Counted from the first letter of the stretch, positions 29,900 to 39,730 are shown. The stretch: DNA of 64,000 nucleotides from Marinilabiliales bacterium (GCA_002869385.1 PKTB01000004.1:62001-126000); one strand, 5' to 3'. Program-made: numbers and translations. Notes: a model not told the origin generated them from the letters alone.

Positions 29900-30221
29900 T
29901 GAGAATTTCTTTAACAAGGTATATGAGGTAGTTCGACAAATACCTAAAGGCAGAGTTACGACTTATGGTGCAATAGCTAAATCTATAGGTTCTCCTCAAG
30001 CTTCGAGAATGGTTGGTTGGGCTATGAACAATTCCCATAGTGTAAAACCATGGGTTCCTGCTCACAGAGTAGTAAACCGAAATGGCATTTTAACTGGCAA
30101 ACACCATTTTGGTGGATCAACAATTATGCAAAATTTACTTGAATCTGAAGGCATTAAAGTAGAAAATGACAAAATTCTTGATTTCAAGGAAATCTTTTGG
30201 AACCCCAAAGTAGACTTATAG
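29886..30221 (+). CDS. Alkyltransferase-like (ATL/MGMT-family) protein without the active Cys
   Basis: The 111-residue protein matches the DNA-binding domain of O6-alkylguanine-DNA alkyltransferases: VRQIPKGRVTTYGAIAKSIG, then SRMVGWAMN and WVPAHRVV. The acceptor motif PCHRV reads PAHRV, so it lacks the Cys that takes the alkyl group. ATL proteins bind alkylated guanine and hand it to nucleotide-excision repair. The Cys-to-Ala change is typical of this subfamily and would need more than one G-to-T change, so it looks genuine. The gene overlaps trmB by 14 bases. Confidence 0.88.
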   Translation: MMKTDENFFNKVYEVVRQIPKGRVTTYGAIAKSIGSPQASRMVGWAMNNSHSVKPWVPAHRVVNRNGILTGKHHFGGSTIMQNLLESEGIKVENDKILDFKEIFWNPKVDL

Positions 30222-30262
30222 TAATCTAAAAAGATTTTGAAAAGCTCTTAACAGCCTTATCT

Positions 30263-30294
30263 TTTGCAACTTACAATTGTTTTTATTATATTTG
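30263..30294 (+). promoter_or_regulatory. Promoter upstream of the ferritin-like gene
   Basis: TTTG (30263-30266), a 20-base spacer and TATATTTG (30287-30294) closely match the Bacteroidota -33/-7 consensus. The ATG lies 23 bases downstream at 30318. Confidence 0.65.
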
Positions 30295-30317
30295 GAAGAA
30301 ACCAAAACGAATAAACT

Positions 30318-30830
30318 ATGGGAAAACATGCTGTGAAAATTTAGAATTTGGACACAAACAAATTAATCCAAATGCTAAATGAAGCTCTTGCTGAAGAATG
30401 GTTGGCATACTATCAATATTGGATTGGAGCCAGAGTTATGGAAGGGCCGATGAGAAGTGAAGTCGAACCAGAATTATTATTACACGCTGATCAAGAGTTA
30501 AATCATGCTGTATTAGTTGTTGAAAGAATACTTCAACTGGGGGGGACACCACTATTAAATCCAAATCAATGGCCAACTTTCTCAAAATGTGCATACGAAG
30601 AGCCTACAGATCCTTATGTAGAAGAAATCATGAAACAAAATCTTACAGGTGAAAGATGTGCTATTCAAAGATATCAGGATATCGCAGAGTTTACTAATGG
30701 AAAAGATCACGCTACATATCAAATGGCAATAACAATTCTAAATGAAGAACTTGAGCACGAAGAAGATATAGAAGCTTGGTTAAACGATCTTGAACGAATG
30801 AAAGAAGATTTTAAAAAACTAAGGCTGTAA
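30318..30830 (+). CDS. Ferritin-like (DPS-like) protein, interrupted by TAG at codon 9
   Basis: The frame opens with ATG at 30318 as MGKHAVKI, meets TAG at 30342-30344 and continues as NLDTNKLIQMLNEALAEEWL. Family members start with a similar MGK...E segment, so Glu (GAG) is expected at the TAG. The 170-residue four-helix protein has ferritin di-iron ligands: Glu in EEWLAYYQY, ExxH in QELNHA, Glu in GERCAIQRY and ExxH in EELEHEED. It probably stores iron or detoxifies peroxide. The extra Cys pair (CAYEE and ERC) is typical of DPS-like proteins. A restart at the TTG at 30348 is possible but would lack the conserved N-terminus. Confidence 0.8.
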
Positions 30831-30843
30831 CTTCCGAAAGTCC

Positions 30844-30876
30844 AAAAAGCCCTTATACAGTTATTGGGCTTTTTTA
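30844..30876 (+). terminator. Intrinsic terminator
   Basis: AAAAAGCCC (30844-30852) pairs with GGGCTTTTT (30866-30874), ending in a T-rich tract. Confidence 0.8.
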
Positions 30877-30936
30877 TTTTGAAACTATTGCGCTCAAACT
30901 ACGTAAAAGCCTAAGTACTAAGCTCCAATCAATACA

Positions 30937-33459
30937 ATGCTTGATAGAAACCTTAAAATCCTTACGGATTTTGCAAAGACAATAATGGAAAAAACAATCG
31001 TTGTTAACAACAACGACCTTATTGTGTTTGCCAATCATTGTTTTCTTGAAAGTATAAACCTAAAGTTTGAGGATGTTTTTAATAAAAACTATAAAGCAAT
31101 TTTATCATATGACATCGCACTAAACAAACACTACATATTTACTGGAGAAAAAAAGCTTTATTCCCAGAAAATAAATTTATTAGATAAAGAATCTAATTAC
31201 GAAATATTAATCTTTAAAGATAAGTGCGGCAGTCTGGATGATGGTAGTTTAGTTGATAGTTCCATAATTTTTGATTCAATTCCCGACATTTTATCTGTTA
31301 ATGACATTGACGACACTGTGCTTTATTATAATAAAGCAGGGTATGATTTTCTTGAACTAACAGAAGATGAAACTATCGGTAAAAAATGTTATAATCTAAT
31401 TGGAAAGAAAATCAAATGCTCAGAGTGTCCAGCTTCTGAAAGCATAAAAACCGGTAATTTGACTCAAAAAATCAGATTTTTTCCTGAATTTGAAAAATGG
31501 ATTGATATCAGGGCATATCCAATTAAAAATAAAAGTGGTGAAGTAATTCAGGTTATTGAACACCTTAGAGACATTACAGAGCAAAAACTCATTGAACAAA
31601 AATATAAAGATACAGAAGTTCAGCTTGGGCTTTTAATGTAAAATATCCCTGGTATTGTGTATCGTTGTAAAAATGATTTAAACTGGACTATGCTTTTTAT
31701 GTCAAAAGAAACTAAAAAGCTTACAGGATACGAACCAGAAGAGTTTATAAATAATAGATCAATCACTTATGAAAATATTATACACCCTGATGATAAACAA
31801 AAAGTTAGGAAAACAGTATTTTCTAGTATTAAAAACAAGAAAAACTTTATTGTCTAATATCGAATCACCTCAAAAAAAGGTGTAATAAAGCATGTTTGGG
31901 AGAAAGGCAAGGTATATACTGATTAATATAATAATGAGTTTATTGATGGGGTTATTCTTGACATAACAGCAAGAAAACGATTTGAAACAGATTTAAAAAT
32001 CAATGAGGAAAAATATAGATTATTAATAGAAAATCAAAATGAACTAATAATCAAACTTGACAAATACGGTAGATTTAAATATGTAAATGATAGGTTTTGT
32101 AAATATTTTGGCAAAAACGTAAATTAATTATTAAATAAGAACTTTATGCCTGTTGTTCATGAAGAAGACAAGCATGAGACTGGAGTAAAGTTTGCCAGAC
32201 TTAAACAATATCCTCATACTAGCTATGTAGAACACAGAGCAATGACAATTAATGGATGGAGATGGTTAGCCTGGAGTAATAAAGCTATTGTAAATAAATA
32301 TGATGAAATAGTCGAGATTATTTCGGTCGGTCGTGATATTACAGATAAAAAAATAATAGAATACGAGCTTGTAAAAGCAAAAGAAAAAGCAGAAAAGAGT
32401 GATCAAATTAAAACAACTTTCCTCTATAATGTAAGTGAGAAAATAAATAAACCATTAAATGAGCTAGCTCAAACAATTAGAAACAACAATTATTTATGTG
32501 TAGATACAGACTTAAATAATATAATTCAAAGCACTATAAATGAATTACACGATTTCATCGGGAAATTAGATGAGATTTCTAAAATTGAAACAGGGCAAAT
32601 AAGCGTAAAAAGCGAAAACTTTGATCTAAACTTACTCATTGAAGATGTTATTTCAAAGATAAAAAACACATATTCACATAAGAACATAGACTTAACTTTA
32701 AAAAAAGAAATTCAAGAATCTTTTATTATTTTTAACGACAAATTGAAAATTAAACAAATTTTTATACATTTGTTATCTAATGCTTTCAAGTTTACTGAAA
32801 GTGGGAGTGTAGAATTTGGGTATAAAATTGTTGACAATAATGTAAATTTCTATATCAATGATACTGGTGTAGGAATTGATGAAGAGTCCATTAAGCTACT
32901 TTTTGTATTGTCTGACAATACTAGAAACAAAGGTTTCGGTATACCAATTGTAAAAGCATATGTTGATATTTTAGGTGGAACAATGAATATTGAATCGAAA
33001 CTTGGACAAGGAACTAATGTAGACATTTGTCTACCGGTTGAAAGCAGGGCTTATAATAAAAAGGAAAGTTCAATCAAAAATCAGGAAATCCTGGATTTGA
33101 ATTCTTCAGTAATATTGGTTGCTGAAGACGAAAGAATTAATTTTAAACTTCTAAAGACGATACTTACAAAAGCCGGAGCAACTATACTAAGAGCTAAAAC
33201 AGGAACAGAGGCTATTAATATTGTAAGAGAAAGAAAAGACTTAACGCTTGTTCTAATGGATATTAAAATGCCTGGTATTAGTGGAGCTGAAGCCTTGATA
33301 GAAATTAGGAAAATTAATCCAGATTTAAAAGTTATTGCATGTACCGCATACACTCAATCTGATGATTCGGATAGTTTCTCAAAAAATGAATTCGATGGTT
33401 TCTTACCAAAACCTATTAAAAGAAAAGAATTATTTAAAACGATAAAAGAAATACTATAA
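30937..33459 (+). CDS. Multi-PAS hybrid sensor kinase/response regulator with four in-frame TAA and Glu in place of the phospho-His
   Basis: An 841-codon frame encodes about four PAS domains (about 15-100, 108-220, 230-345 and 350-480), a dimerisation segment, an HATPase_c domain (about 600-710) and a receiver domain (about 725-840). TAA codons lie at 31639-31641, 31855-31857, 31924-31926 and 32125-32127. Each sits where PAS homologues have Glu (LLM-NIPGIVYRC, FIV-YRIT, YTD-YNNEF, NVN-LLNKNFMPVVHEED). The ATPase motifs are present (LLSNAFKFT, DTGVGI, GFGIP), as are the receiver Asp (LMDIKMPG, residue 775) and Lys (PKPI). In the usual NVSHEIRTPLN the phospho-accepting His is Glu: NVSEKINKPLN, residue 501. 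This needs two base changes and is not the G-to-T pattern. PAS 2 holds a CSECP cluster. The four stops may mark a pseudogene. Confidence 0.78.
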
Positions 33460-33486
33460 AAAAAGCCTGTAAACAGGCTTTTTCTT
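33460..33486. terminator. Bidirectional intrinsic terminator
   Basis: AGCCTGT (33464-33470) pairs with ACAGGCT (33473-33479) around a two-base loop, with A and T runs on either side. It lies between the PAS kinase and the convergent atpG. Confidence 0.82.
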
Positions 33487-33498
33487 TTATATAAGTTA

Positions 33499-34380
33499 TT
33501 ATCCTTTCAGAGCATTTGCGCCACTGGTAATTTCCAATATTTCATTTGTTATAGCTGCTTGTCGAGCTTTATTATACATCAATGTAAGATGTTTAATAAG
33601 CTCTGTCGCATTATCTGTTGCTTGATGCATTGCAGTCATTCTGGCACCATGCTCAGCTGCGTTACTATCTAATATAACCTTAAAAAACTGTACTCTTAAA
33701 GACTTTGGAACCATTTCTTCAATAATTAATTCCATGTCCGGTTCAAAAATGTATTCAGATGGATGGTCTCTATCCTCAACCTTAATCTCCATAGGTAAAA
33801 ATGGCTCAACAATTTGATAATGAACAGCTGCATTTTTAAAACTATTATAAATTAATTCAACCTTATCGAAAGTTTCATTTTTAAATTCATCCATAATGAA
33901 CTTTGATAACACCACAGAGTTTTCAAATGTAAGATCATCAAAAATCTCATTACCTGATTTTATTATCTCGAAACCCTGCTTTTTGATAAAATCGTTAGCT
34001 TTTTTCCCGATGCATAAGAATTTTATAGACTCTTTTGGAAGATCAGAATATTTTTCTTCGACGTGGTGAATAGCTTTTTTACAAATATTTGCATTAAATG
34101 CTCCACAAAGTCCACGATTTGATGTAAGAAGGACTAGTAAAACACTTTCTACTGGTCTTTCTACATTATAAACACCCTTATGGTCTTTATCCAAGCCTGA
34201 ACTAACCTCAGCTAAAACCTCAGTTAACTTGTTTGCATAAGGACGTATCTGAATTACCCTGTCCTGTGCCTTTTTCAATTTAGCAGCAGAAACCATCTTC
34301 ATTGCAGATGTAATCTGTCTGGTCGATTTAACAGAGGCGATTCGATTTCTTATATCTTTAAGTCCTGCCATAGCAATCAT
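33499..34380 (-). CDS. atpG: F1F0 ATP synthase gamma subunit
   Basis: The 293-residue gamma subunit forms the central rotor shaft of F1. The N-terminal helix (MAGLKDIRNRIASVKSTRQI, starting two codons after an alternative Met) and the C-terminal helix (MTAMHQATDNATELI, ending with ITNEILEITSGANAL) are well conserved, and GLCGAFNANI is present. It is last in the operon that starts with the bactofilin gene, and its start touches the atpA stop. The mechanical elements look intact. Confidence 0.96.
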   Translation of the reverse strand: MIAMAGLKDIRNRIASVKSTRQITSAMKMVSAAKLKKAQDRVIQIRPYANKLTEVLAEVSSGLDKDHKGVYNVERPVESVLLVLLTSNRGLCGAFNANICKKAIHHVEEKYSDLPKESIKFLCIGKKANDFIKKQGFEIIKSGNEIFDDLTFENSVVLSKFIMDEFKNETFDKVELIYNSFKNAAVHYQIVEPFLPMEIKVEDRDHPSEYIFEPDMELIIEEMVPKSLRVQFFKVILDSNAAEHGARMTAMHQATDNATELIKHLTLMYNKARQAAITNEILEITSGANALKG

Positions 34381-35960
34381 TAATTTTTATACTTTTCTGA
34401 CATTTGTACAGCAACCTCAGTAAGTAAGTTAGTAATCTCATCTGAAAACTCACCTGTTGAAAGTCTTCCCATAATATCTTTATGGTTGATATTTAGAAAA
34501 TCAACATATTCTTTTTCGAAATCTCTGACTTTTTCTATTGGAATATCTTTTAAAAGTCCTTTTGTACCACAATAAATTATTGCTGCCTGATTCTCAACAA
34601 GAACAGGGCTATGCTCACCTTGTTTAAGTATCTCTACATTCTTTCTACCTTTATCAATAACAGAAAGTGTTACAGCATCAAGATCAGATCCAAATTTCGC
34701 AAAAGCTTCTAATTCTCTAAATTGCGCCTGATCAATTTTTAATGTGCCGGCAATTTTCTTCATACATTTTATCTGAGCATTACCACCCACTCTGGATACA
34801 GAAACCCCAACATTAATAGCAGGACGAACACCAGAGTTAAACAATCCTGACTCAAGAAAGATCTGTCCATCAGTAATTGAAATCACATTAGTAGGAATAT
34901 ATGCAGAAATATCTCCCGCTTTAGTTTCAATAATATGTAAAGCAGTTAGAGAACCTCCTCCTTTAACTTTAGATTTAAGACAATCTGGCAAATCATTCAT
35001 CTTAGATGCAATCTCATCAGATTTAATAATCTTTGCAGCTCTTTCCAATAATCTTGAGTGAAGATAAAATACATCACCAGGATATGCTTCACGTCCCGTA
35101 GGTCTTCTTAACAATAAAGACACCTCACGATATGAAACAGCCTGTTTTGACAAATCATCATATATAATAAGAGCAGGCCTTCCTGTATCTCTAAAATATT
35201 CACCAATAGCACATCCGGCAAACGGAGCATAGAACTGCATAGCGGCAGGATCTGATGCAGAAGCTGTAACAATAACGGTATAGTCTAGAGCTCCGTAATC
35301 AGCCAAAGTTTTAGCAATATTAGCAACTGTTGAACCTTTCTGACCGATTGCAACATAAATACAATATACAGGTTCTCCTTTTTCATAAAAATGCTTTTGA
35401 TTAATTATTGTATCGATGGCAATAGCAGTCTTACCAGTCTGCCTGTCTCCAATAATCAACTCACGCTGACCTCTTCCAATCGGAATCATAGAGTCAATTG
35501 CCTTAATACCTGTCTGTAATGGCTCATTTACAGGCTGACGATAAATTACGCCTGGAGCAATTCTCTCGAGTGGCATTTCGAAAAGCTCACCTCCTATTGG
35601 ACCTTTACCATCAAGAGGCTCACCAATTGTGTTTACAACACGTCCCAGCATTTCTTCACCTACCATTATAGAAGCAATCCTTTGTAAACGTCTTACAACA
35701 TCTCCTTCTTTTATTTCTTCACCAGGTCCTAGTAAAACTGCTCCAACATTATCTTCTTCTAAGTTAAGAACAATCCCTTTAATCCCGTTTTCAAATTCAA
35801 TCAATTCATTTGCCTGAACATTATCAAGACCATGAATTCTGGCAATTCCGTCTCCAACCTGAAGAACACTACAAACCTCTTCTAAATTTGTTTTACCCGA
35901 TAATCCTTCTAATTCCTGTTTTAGGATTTCTGATACTTCCGATGGTTTAATATCTGCCAT
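34380..35960 (-). CDS. atpA: F1F0 ATP synthase alpha subunit
   Basis: The 526-residue alpha subunit carries the P-loop [13 protein letters not shown] (near residue 170), the catalytic-site segment [12 protein letters not shown], and [16 protein letters not shown]. It forms the F1 hexamer with beta, which is not encoded here. One near-invariant residue differs: [12 protein letters not shown] reads [12 protein letters not shown], with Thr at residue 288 (codon 35097-35099, ACG). CCG to ACG is a C-to-A change on the coding strand, G-to-T on the plus strand, matching the pattern seen in other genes. The frame has no stop. Confidence 0.96.
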   Translation of the reverse strand: MADIKPSEVSEILKQELEGLSGKTNLEEVCSVLQVGDGIARIHGLDNVQANELIEFENGIKGIVLNLEEDNVGAVLLGPGEEIKEGDVVRRLQRIASIMVGEEMLGRVVNTIGEPLDGKGPIGGELFEMPLERIAPGVIYRQPVNEPLQTGIKAIDSMIPIGRGQRELIIGDRQTGKTAIAIDTIINQKHFYEKGEPVYCIYVAIGQKGSTVANIAKTLADYGALDYTVIVTASASDPAAMQFYAPFAGCAIGEYFRDTGRPALIIYDDLSKQAVSYREVSLLLRRPTGREAYPGDVFYLHSRLLERAAKIIKSDEIASKMNDLPDCLKSKVKGGGSLTALHIIETKAGDISAYIPTNVISITDGQIFLESGLFNSGVRPAINVGVSVSRVGGNAQIKCMKKIAGTLKIDQAQFRELEAFAKFGSDLDAVTLSVIDKGRKNVEILKQGEHSPVLVENQAAIIYCGTKGLLKDIPIEKVRDFEKEYVDFLNINHKDIMGRLSTGEFSDEITNLLTEVAVQMSEKYKN

Positions 35961-35975
35961 AATGTACTGTTATTA

Positions 35976-36533
35976 TTATATTTGTTTTTGATATGATTTC
36001 TTCTGTAAATTCTTCTTTATCTCGTTTAGCTGTGTTTTAACGCTAAGATCTAGTTGCTGATTATCTACACGAATAATAATACCACCTATCATTTCATCAT
36101 CTGTCATATTTTTAACTTCAACTTTTGAATTATATGTTTTAGCAATTATTCCTGAAACTGTTTCAGAAACTTTATTACTAATTGATTGATGTGTAGTAAC
36201 TATTACCTGCTTAATGTTATTCTCTTTTCTATATAGCACTTCGAAATTTCGTGCAATATCCAATAAATAGATTTCTCTATTTTTTTCAATAACCAAATCT
36301 AAAAACTTACTGGTAATATCATGGATAATTTTTCCATAAACATTTGTAAGTACCCTTAACTTATCTTTCGGTGAAATAACAGGGCTACAGATCACTTCCT
36401 TAAATTCAGGAGTACTACTGATTGTTTCCCTCAATAGAACAAAATCAGCATAAACATGATCTAACACATTTTTCTCTTTCGCAAGTAAAAAAACAGCCTT
36501 AGCGTACCTAACCGATATCTTGCTTATATTCAT
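35976..36533 (-). CDS. atpH: F1F0 ATP synthase delta subunit
   Basis: The 185-residue protein matches the delta (OSCP) subunit that links F1 to the peripheral stalk. It has the usual N-terminal RYAKAVFLLAKE, SPVISPKDKLRVL, and the C-terminal DDEMIGGIIIRVDNQQLDLSV. It lies between atpF and atpA with gaps of 3 and 15 bases. Sequence divergence is normal for this subunit. Confidence 0.92.
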   Translation of the reverse strand: MNISKISVRYAKAVFLLAKEKNVLDHVYADFVLLRETISSTPEFKEVICSPVISPKDKLRVLTNVYGKIIHDITSKFLDLVIEKNREIYLLDIARNFEVLYRKENNIKQVIVTTHQSISNKVSETVSGIIAKTYNSKVEVKNMTDDEMIGGIIIRVDNQQLDLSVKTQLNEIKKNLQKKSYQKQI

Positions 36534-36536
36534 AAC

Positions 36537-37031
36537 TTAGTTAAGTTTAACGTCTTTTAAAAGATCATCAACAAATTTTTCATGCTCATTTGTTGATTTC
36601 AGTTCTTTACGAATAACTTTCTCTGCAACTAAAACCGATAAATCTAAAACCTGATTACGAATTTCCTCCATTGCTGCAGCTTTCTGAGCTTCGATTTCAG
36701 CAGTAGCAGCTTTCTTAACCTTTTCTACCTCTTTCTGAGCTTCTCCTTTTGCTTCACCAATAATCTGATTTTTCATCTCCTTTGCATCCTGCAGCATTTT
36801 ATCTCTTTCAAGACGAGCTTCTGATAATATTCTCTCATTATCAGCTTTTAACTGCTTCATTTCTTCTCGAGCAAGATCAGCTTGTTTAAGTGCATCCTCA
36901 ATACTTTGATTTCTATTTGTAATCATTTTATTGATTGGCTTCCAAGCGAACTTTGTAAGAACAAAGAGAAGAATTGCAAAAATAATTCCGGTCCAAAATA
37001 CCAACCCTATTCCGGGGGTTACAAGATCCAT
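36537..37031 (-). CDS. atpF: F1F0 ATP synthase b subunit
   Basis: The 164-residue b subunit has one N-terminal membrane helix (about residues 8-28, GLVFWTGIIFAILLFVL) and a long charged helix rich in Ala, Glu and Lys, which dimerises as the peripheral stalk. FAWKPI after the membrane span is a family hallmark. It lies between atpE and atpH in the operon. Confidence 0.94.
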   Translation of the reverse strand: MDLVTPGIGLVFWTGIIFAILLFVLTKFAWKPINKMITNRNQSIEDALKQADLAREEMKQLKADNERILSEARLERDKMLQDAKEMKNQIIGEAKGEAQKEVEKVKKAATAEIEAQKAAAMEEIRNQVLDLSVLVAEKVIRKELKSTNEHEKFVDDLLKDVKLN

Positions 37032-37100
37032 ATCTTTATTTTTTAATTGTTAATTAAAACATTTCCCGGAGCCAATCGCTCATCGGGAAATGTAAGTTTT

Positions 37101-37310
37101 TTAGCCTAATGCCTGCATTAAGGCAACAACAACACCAAAAAGAGCAACCCCCTCAATAAGAGCAGCAACGATAATCATTGCAGGTTGAATACTTTTTGCT
37201 GCTTCTGGTTGTCTTGCAATTGCATCCATTGCGGCAGCTCCAATTTTTCCGATACCATAAGCGGCACCAATTACTGCTAATGCAGCACAAATAGCTGGAA
37301 TTCCTGTCAT
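37101..37310 (-). CDS. atpE: F1F0 ATP synthase c subunit (rotor ring)
   Basis: The 69-residue protein has two membrane helices and the polar loop ARQPE. The ion-binding Glu lies in helix 2 (ALIEGVALFG), and helix 1 has a Gly-rich packing face (GAAYGIGKIGAAAM). The residue after that Glu is Gly, not the Ser/Thr of sodium-binding rings, so proton coupling is inferred. Its length is slightly short but within the family range. Confidence 0.95.
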   Translation of the reverse strand: MTGIPAICAALAVIGAAYGIGKIGAAAMDAIARQPEAAKSIQPAMIIVAALIEGVALFGVVVALMQALG

Positions 37311-37347
37311 AATAAATATATATTAAAGTTAAACATAAAACTCTAGT

Positions 37348-38436
37348 TTAATGATGTTCTTCAACTGCAGCACCAATAAATAGTGCTGATAAAGCTGTGA
37401 AAATATATGCTTGTAAGAATGCCACTAATAATTCTAGGCAATTCATAAACAATACAAAAATTATAGATCCCGGTGATACTGCAGCTGATTCAAAAATAAA
37501 GATTAAAGAAACAAGACTCAAAATGATGATATGTCCTGCAGTTATATTCGCAAACAAACGAACAGTAAGTGCAAATGGCTTAACAATAAGCCCCAATAGT
37601 TCGACAATTGCTAATATTGGTTTAACAAAAACCGGAACACCCGGCATCCATAAAGTATGTTTCCAATAATGTTTATTTCCATTTAGATTTATTGCAAAAA
37701 ATGTAAATAATGCAAGTGTCATTGTAACTGCAATATTACCGGTAACATTTGCCCCACCAGGGAAAATAGGGATAATCCCCATTAAGTTATTAAACAGAAT
37801 GAAAAAGAAAATTGTAAATAAAAACGGTAAAAACTTTTCGGTTTTCTTGCCTAGGTTAGGCTCCACAATCTCATCTTTAACAAATAAAATTAAAGGTTCC
37901 ATAAATGCTTGCAACCCTTTTGGCCTGCCTGGTCGTTTTTTATACGATTTTGCAACACTAATAAAAACAAGCAAAATGATTATTGAAACAATTATCATCG
38001 AAAGCACATTTTTTGTAATAGAAAAATCCCATGGGGTTTCATTTTCAATTACGTGCTTTACGTCTTCTTCAGACATTGTTATTCCACCATTCTCATCGGC
38101 AAGGTAAATCTTATTATGATAAAGTATGTATGTGTTTGAACCTTTTGTCACAGTTTTATGTCCATGCTCAAACTCACTTGACATAAAAACGTCCAACTGC
38201 CCATCATGAAAAAGAATAATTGGTAGAGGCACAGTAACCACAACCTCCTCGCCACTATCATTAGTATAATCCAAAATATGCCAATCATGTGCATCCTTAA
38301 TGTGATGCATAATTAATTCGCTTACATTAAATCCTTCATCTTCTTCTGTCTTTTCGTGTCCATCTTCTGATGCAAAAGCAACATTAACAGATGCGAAAAG
38401 CAATGAAAACAATACCAACCTTAGAAAATGATTCAT
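37348..38436 (-). CDS. atpB: F1F0 ATP synthase a subunit
   Basis: The 362-residue protein begins with a signal peptide (about 1-22, ending VAFA) and a charged exported N-terminal domain typical of Bacteroidota. Five to six membrane helices follow. The essential Arg is in LTVRLFANITAGH. The a subunit provides the ion half-channels facing the c ring. It precedes atpE with a 37-base gap and its 3' end encodes a His-rich tail (EEHH). Confidence 0.94.
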   Translation of the reverse strand: MNHFLRLVLFSLLFASVNVAFASEDGHEKTEEDEGFNVSELIMHHIKDAHDWHILDYTNDSGEEVVVTVPLPIILFHDGQLDVFMSSEFEHGHKTVTKGSNTYILYHNKIYLADENGGITMSEEDVKHVIENETPWDFSITKNVLSMIIVSIIILLVFISVAKSYKKRPGRPKGLQAFMEPLILFVKDEIVEPNLGKKTEKFLPFLFTIFFFILFNNLMGIIPIFPGGANVTGNIAVTMTLALFTFFAINLNGNKHYWKHTLWMPGVPVFVKPILAIVELLGLIVKPFALTVRLFANITAGHIIILSLVSLIFIFESAAVSPGSIIFVLFMNCLELLVAFLQAYIFTALSALFIGAAVEEHH

Positions 38437-38518
38437 AATTTATTATTGAATTAAATTGTGCCAGTACAAATTTACATTTTCAAATTCAATTTCCAACAAA
38501 AAAAGACCCTTTTTTTTA

Positions 38519-38914
38519 TTATTTTTCACTCTTAAAATCACGTATTAAATAATAGACTTCAACTACGAGATAAATAAAATAAATTATAAAAAATTGTAAG
38601 ACATATTCCTTTTTAAACATGCCTTCCCCTCGTAGTACAGGAAAAAGGAATCCAATTGATAAAAACATCTTTACCAGACTGCCTGCCATATATACATATC
38701 CAAACAAGCTTTGTTTACTTTTTTTGAAGATAATCTTAACTGAAATAGCAGAAATCACAGTAATTGAAAGCATAAAAGGATGTAATAAAAACAAATACGG
38801 TGCATAAAGTTGTCTGGGAAATAAAATGTACAACAAATAATGCAGCGCAAAAATTATAATTCCTGCAAAACCAATTTTAAGTATAAGAACTAGGTCTTTA
38901 CGACTTATTAACAT
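38519..38914 (-). CDS. Four-helix membrane protein of the ATP synthase operon (AtpI-like)
   Basis: The 131-residue protein is almost all hydrophobic, with about four membrane segments (around residues 10-30, 42-62, 72-95 and 105-125). It overlaps the atpZ-like gene by 17 bases and precedes atpB. In many bacteria an AtpI-type membrane protein at this position helps assemble the c ring or import magnesium. I see no diagnostic motif, so the role is inferred from position and topology. Confidence 0.7.
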   Translation of the reverse strand: MLISRKDLVLILKIGFAGIIIFALHYLLYILFPRQLYAPYLFLLHPFMLSITVISAISVKIIFKKSKQSLFGYVYMAGSLVKMFLSIGFLFPVLRGEGMFKKEYVLQFFIIYFIYLVVEVYYLIRDFKSEK

Positions 38915-39140
38915 TATTAACCTGTTTTATGACTAGATAAAGTGAGGCAAAAATCGAAAATAAAGATAAAACTATTGTCAGGATTGGTTTCTCAAACTTA
39001 AAATAATCATCTAGCCACGACCCACCAAAAGTACCCGCAGCAATAATTATTCCCATCTCAAATGCAATTGTGGAAAATCTAATAAAGTTATTTACACCGT
39101 CTTTAGTCTCCTTGAGATCTTTCTTATTTTTTTGGTTCAT
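38898..39140 (-). CDS. AtpZ/AtpI-family protein
   Basis: The 80-residue protein has a charged N-terminus and two membrane helices. The motif GTFGGSWLDDYF, followed by KPILTIVLSL, is typical of AtpZ/AtpI proteins encoded at the head of ATP synthase operons. It overlaps the bactofilin gene upstream and the membrane-protein gene downstream by 17 bases each, which suggests translational coupling. Confidence 0.82.
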   Translation of the reverse strand: MNQKNKKDLKETKDGVNNFIRFSTIAFEMGIIIAAGTFGGSWLDDYFKFEKPILTIVLSLFSIFASLYLVIKQVNNVNKS

Positions 39141-39519
39141 TTTCAGGTTTTACAACTTCTGGTTCCTGAGCTTTAATATTACCGCCCATACTACAAGTTC
39201 CTGTAAATACTGCACCAGGCTCAATTGATAACTTTGAGCTTATAATATCCCCGTAAATTTTTGCAGACGACTTTAACACCAATAATTCTTCAACTGTAAT
39301 CTTACCTTCTATCTGACCTGATATTTCGGCATTCTTACAGAAGATCTCCCCAACAAGTTTCCCTGTAGCTACAAGAACAAGTTTTGATTTAGAGTTTAGA
39401 TTTCCCTGTAGCTTACCATCAATTCTAATATCCCCGTTAGAGTTGACATCTCCGGTAACAGATGTCCCGTTACCAATAATATTCAAATTATTCATTTCTT
39501 CTTCATAACTCCTTGCCAT
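39124..39519 (-). CDS. Bactofilin
   Basis: The 131-residue protein is a bactofilin: a short N-terminal tail, a right-handed beta-helix core (about 15-115) with repeats such as GDIRIDGKLQGNL, and a Pro/Glu/Lys-rich C-terminus. Bactofilins polymerise into filaments without nucleotide and often associate with the membrane. It is the first gene of the ATP synthase operon and overlaps atpZ by 17 bases, a linkage seen in other Bacteroidota. Its start ATG is at 39517-39519. Confidence 0.88.
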   Translation of the reverse strand: MARSYEEEMNNLNIIGNGTSVTGDVNSNGDIRIDGKLQGNLNSKSKLVLVATGKLVGEIFCKNAEISGQIEGKITVEELLVLKSSAKIYGDIISSKLSIEPGAVFTGTCSMGGNIKAQEPEVVKPENEPKK

Positions 39520-39715
39520 AAGAACGATTTTTTTGTTTCGATTACAAATTTACATAAAGTTTTTGATTAAAGCAATACATAAATTAATTTATAATCTGCT
39601 TCAAACTCTTGCTGATTCAGTAAACCAAAAAATCGTTCTTACTTATATATTACTCTTTATAACAAACTGATTTGAAAATATTTGTATTTTTTTTCATTTA
39701 TTCGCAAACAATATA

Positions 39716-39723
39716 TATTTTTG
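39716..39723 (+). promoter_or_regulatory. -7 promoter element for the metK riboswitch transcript
   Basis: TATTTTTG (TAnnTTTG) predicts a start at about 39730, immediately before the riboswitch fold. The rest of the 322-base gap upstream of it (39520-39715) shows no gene. Confidence 0.55.
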
Positions 39724-39730
39724 CACTGTT

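Noticed and set aside
30937..33459. Four separate small PAS or kinase genes
   Set aside because: All pieces lie in one frame with PAS motifs spanning the stops, and no starts or ribosome sites mark the pieces.
37101..37310. Sodium-coupled ATP synthase
   Set aside because: The residue after the ion-binding Glu is Gly, not the Ser/Thr of the sodium signature.
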